From assembly GCA_029260155.1 (NCBI GenBank), contig JAJDDU010000331.1, positions 1 to 8,055 of the forward strand: DNA of 8,055 nt, given 5' to 3'. Of this stretch, positions 6,312 to 8,055 are shown piece by piece; within the stretch, counting starts at the first letter, position 1, and every line of letters begins with the position of its first letter. The notes beneath the pieces were generated by a model. The model had not been told where the DNA came from and made no database searches. It worked only from the letters and a program-made list of their open reading frames with translations. The stretch comes from Phycisphaerae bacterium (GTDB taxonomy: Bacteria > Planctomycetota > Phycisphaerae > UBA1845). A program made the position numbers and the translations under genes.

Positions 6312-7724
6312 CTACTGAGTGGGCTTGCGTGGGCTACGCGTGCGAAGCGCTTTCAGCGCGGTGGCCAGAACGGGATCGTGCTTCGAGAAGTCGACGCCGA
6401 TCGACGGTACGTCGAGATCCGGAGCGATTCCCTTACCTTCGAATGTCGTTCCGTCAGGCCTCATCGCCCGCCACGACGGGATGTGTGCGATGACACCGTT
6501 GGGCAGATAGGCCGGCTTCGGATTGCCTGAGCTGCCGAAAGACGGCGATCCGATGAGTGTCACGTCGTGTCCCTGTCGCATCATCAGCAGGAATGCTTCG
6601 CAACTGCTCATGTTGGCCGGACCCATCAGCACCGCCACGGGTCCGTTGTAACGCTTGGGCAGAGCGTTGGGCTCGACGGTGCGGTCGCGCACGGGTGTGA
6701 AGTCGTCGGGCATGGGTCCGCGGCGGTATGCGTGCTTCGCGTAGACGCGCGGCCCGTCGACAAACCACGCAGCCACCAATTTGGCCAGCGGCTCACTTCC
6801 GCCGGAATTGGGGCGGACGTCGATGATGACGGCCCGTGCGGCGGTCGTCGTCTTGAGGTGCCGGGTAACCCATTCGATCTCATCTCGGGCTCCGGCGGCG
6901 AAGCTCCCAATCAAGATGTACTCGATGCCGTCTTCGGTCTTCCCGGTCGCGATGTTGGGGCTGCGTCCCAGCAATCCCGGCATCGCCGAGGCCACCCCCT
7001 TGGGGTTCCAGTTGGGCAATACGCGCCTGGTCGCGGTGGGGAACTTCTCGCCGTCCATTTCCAAAACCAGATGCAGATCGTTGGCAGCCGACAGCATGGT
7101 GGCTGCACGCTGTGTCCACTCCCGCAAGTCTGCGGCGCTGACGGTTTCACCGCGATGCTCGGCGAACAACTTCTCCCAATCCAGCGCGCGTAGCTCAAGG
7201 TACGAGTAGCGATTGCGCATGGCTTCACAGAGGACATCGTAGGATTCGATGTTGATTTTGCGTTGCTCTTTTGGCGTCCTTTGGATCGCGGCCATCCCAG
7301 CCGTCTTGAAGTGGCAACGCATCGGTGCCGCGGGCACGAGCCAAACGCTGCGGAAGTTCTTGAACTTGGCGTTGTTGATGCTGAACTCGTACTCCCAGTT
7401 GGGTTTGAGTTTGACGGGCAGAGCGCACTCGAAAGCATCGACCCACCGTGCCGTGTCCGTCGGTGAAGGAAAATGCGGTCCGCCGCCGACGAAGGAGTAG
7501 CCGTCCCGACTCATGGGCATGTCGAACTTCACATGGATTTCGGTGAGTCCCGGGTCGACACCTTCCGCGCCAACTGCCGGTGTCACGGAGATGACGCGCG
7601 GGATGCGTCGCTGATCTTCGTCAGACGCTTGGGCGGCGAGGTCGAGGGGCGTCGACATAAGCATCAAGAGCGTGAGACTTCCAACGCGATTACGAAACGT
7701 GGTCGAGACACGGGTGATTCGCAT
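6312..7724 (-). CDS. Exported S41-family serine peptidase (tricorn/C-terminal-processing type), 470 aa
   Basis: A predicted secreted or periplasmic serine endopeptidase of family S41. The ATG at 7722-7724 follows GAGGA (7730-7734, minus) by five bases and opens a signal peptide (residues 1-33: basic start, hydrophobic SLTLLMLMS, cleavage near AQA/SD). Residues 42-140 resemble a bacterial Ig-like (SbsA-type) domain: PRVISVTPAVGAEGVDPGL, then IHVKFDMPM. Residues 155-220 form the S41 N-terminal helical part (YSYLELRALDW, 173-183). The peptidase core has DLHLVLE (216-222, candidate catalytic His218), IDVRPNSGG (301-309, the conserved D-R-N-GG strand), NMSSCEAF (371-378, candidate nucleophile Ser373, with Ser374 adjacent) and FEGKGIAPD (428-436, candidate catalytic Glu429). 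This His/Ser/Glu set fits the tricorn-like S41 branch rather than the Ser/Lys dyad of CtpA. I see no PDZ domain between the helical part and the core. The C-terminus is short and basic. The gene converges on the giant PPC gene, with stop codons 91 bases apart. The substrate is unknown. Confidence 0.92.
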   Translation of the reverse strand: MRITRVSTTFRNRVGSLTLLMLMSTPLDLAAQASDEDQRRIPRVISVTPAVGAEGVDPGLTEIHVKFDMPMSRDGYSFVGGGPHFPSPTDTARWVDAFECALPVKLKPNWEYEFSINNAKFKNFRSVWLVPAAPMRCHFKTAGMAAIQRTPKEQRKINIESYDVLCEAMRNRYSYLELRALDWEKLFAEHRGETVSAADLREWTQRAATMLSAANDLHLVLEMDGEKFPTATRRVLPNWNPKGVASAMPGLLGRSPNIATGKTEDGIEYILIGSFAAGARDEIEWVTRHLKTTTAARAVIIDVRPNSGGSEPLAKLVAAWFVDGPRVYAKHAYRRGPMPDDFTPVRDRTVEPNALPKRYNGPVAVLMGPANMSSCEAFLLMMRQGHDVTLIGSPSFGSSGNPKPAYLPNGVIAHIPSWRAMRPDGTTFEGKGIAPDLDVPSIGVDFSKHDPVLATALKALRTRSPRKPTQ

Positions 7725-7851
7725 GTGATTCCTCGAATAGACGACATTGCCCGCAGGCGCGGCTGGGATTCTCCGGTCCTACGTACGTGCAAGACGCCTC
7801 ACAGCATACGCTGACGCGCCACGGAGAGAAACAGATCGTCGTCGCGGTGGG

Positions 7852-8055
7852 CTAGCGATGCCCGGCGCGTGGCGGCAGCGGGACCGGGCATTCGAGGGTC
7901 ACACGGTGCTCGTTCCTCTTCTCGTTCCAAACAGAGGACACTTCTTTGCAGCCGACGATACGCCCGTGGAAACGCAGCACGCCGTCGCGTCGATTAGCGG
8001 GTCTGCTTGCGACCCCGGCGGCGGCGTTGCGAAATGCGTCGAGCCGGGCTGCACG
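7852..8055 (-). CDS. C-terminal 67 codons of an unknown protein, running off the right edge
   Basis: On the minus strand the frame entering at 8055 is open to a TAG at 7852-7854. I do not recognise the product. It begins with an Ala/Arg-rich stretch (RAARLDAFRNAAAGVA), followed by alternating beta-like sequence (GVLRFHGRIVGC, then EHRVTLECPVPLPP). There are two cysteines and no membrane segment or calcium loop. It lies 127 bases upstream of the S41 gene on the same strand, so the two could be co-transcribed; no clear terminator separates them. An 8-bp inverted repeat (ATGCCCGG 7858-7865 with CCGGGCAT 7884-7891) lies at its 3' end without a T-run. The codon-aligned antisense frame, ATG at 7858 to the window edge on the plus strand, is also open, and codon-position composition does not separate the two. 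I prefer the minus frame because its protein looks more natural. Confidence 0.45.
   Translation of the reverse strand, partial: RAARLDAFRNAAAGVASRPANRRDGVLRFHGRIVGCKEVSSVWNEKRNEHRVTLECPVPLPPRAGHR

Noticed and set aside
7858..8055. Plus-strand open frame from ATG 7858 to the window edge
   Set aside because: Exactly antisense to the preferred minus frame; it has a weak GGTGGG start signal and a less natural sequence, but I cannot exclude it.

Overview
The window is GC-rich and looks like chromosomal DNA from a Planctomycetota bacterium (Phycisphaerae-like is a guess). The signs are acidic dockerin/EF-hand-like loops followed by phrases such as DFAALQRVF and DWRHLQICFG at or near the ends of secreted proteins, PPC-like beta-sandwich modules joined to cysteine-rich stretches, a very large exported protein, and long gene-poor spacers. 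No rRNA, tRNA, CRISPR array, insertion sequence or integrase was found.

Layout, left to right. (1) Positions 51-368 (+) hold the 3' end of a secreted-type protein with two EF-hand/dockerin-like calcium loops. An in-frame TAG at 48-50 and the lack of a start codon before the first loop mean it is either broken or misread. (2) Four copies of a 7-base unit lie directly behind it at 371-398. (3) A 65-codon ORF with a good ribosome binding site lies on the minus strand at 468-665. (4) About 940 bases (666-1606) hold no gene I can defend. (5) One giant gene (1607-6220, +, 1537 aa) encodes an exported multidomain protein. It has a signal peptide, an unrecognised N-terminal region, three PPC-like domains and a C-terminal part that resembles a beta-propeller. 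The first PPC-like domain appears to carry an EF-hand pair and a 14-cysteine block as insertions. (6) A strong two-tier intrinsic terminator follows at 6243-6293. (7) A convergent minus-strand gene (6312-7724) encodes an exported S41-family serine peptidase with an Ig-like N-terminal region and no evident PDZ domain. (8) A partial minus-strand ORF (7852-8055) runs off the right edge; an antisense frame there is also open, so the call is tentative.

The well-supported products are all exported, and several are predicted to bind calcium or be disulfide-rich, so the window reads as a cell-surface or extracellular protein neighbourhood. A functional link between the PPC protein and the S41 peptidase is possible but rests only on their being neighbours. 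I found no convincing new defence, mobile or biosynthetic system. The most unusual feature is the nested domain architecture of the giant protein.
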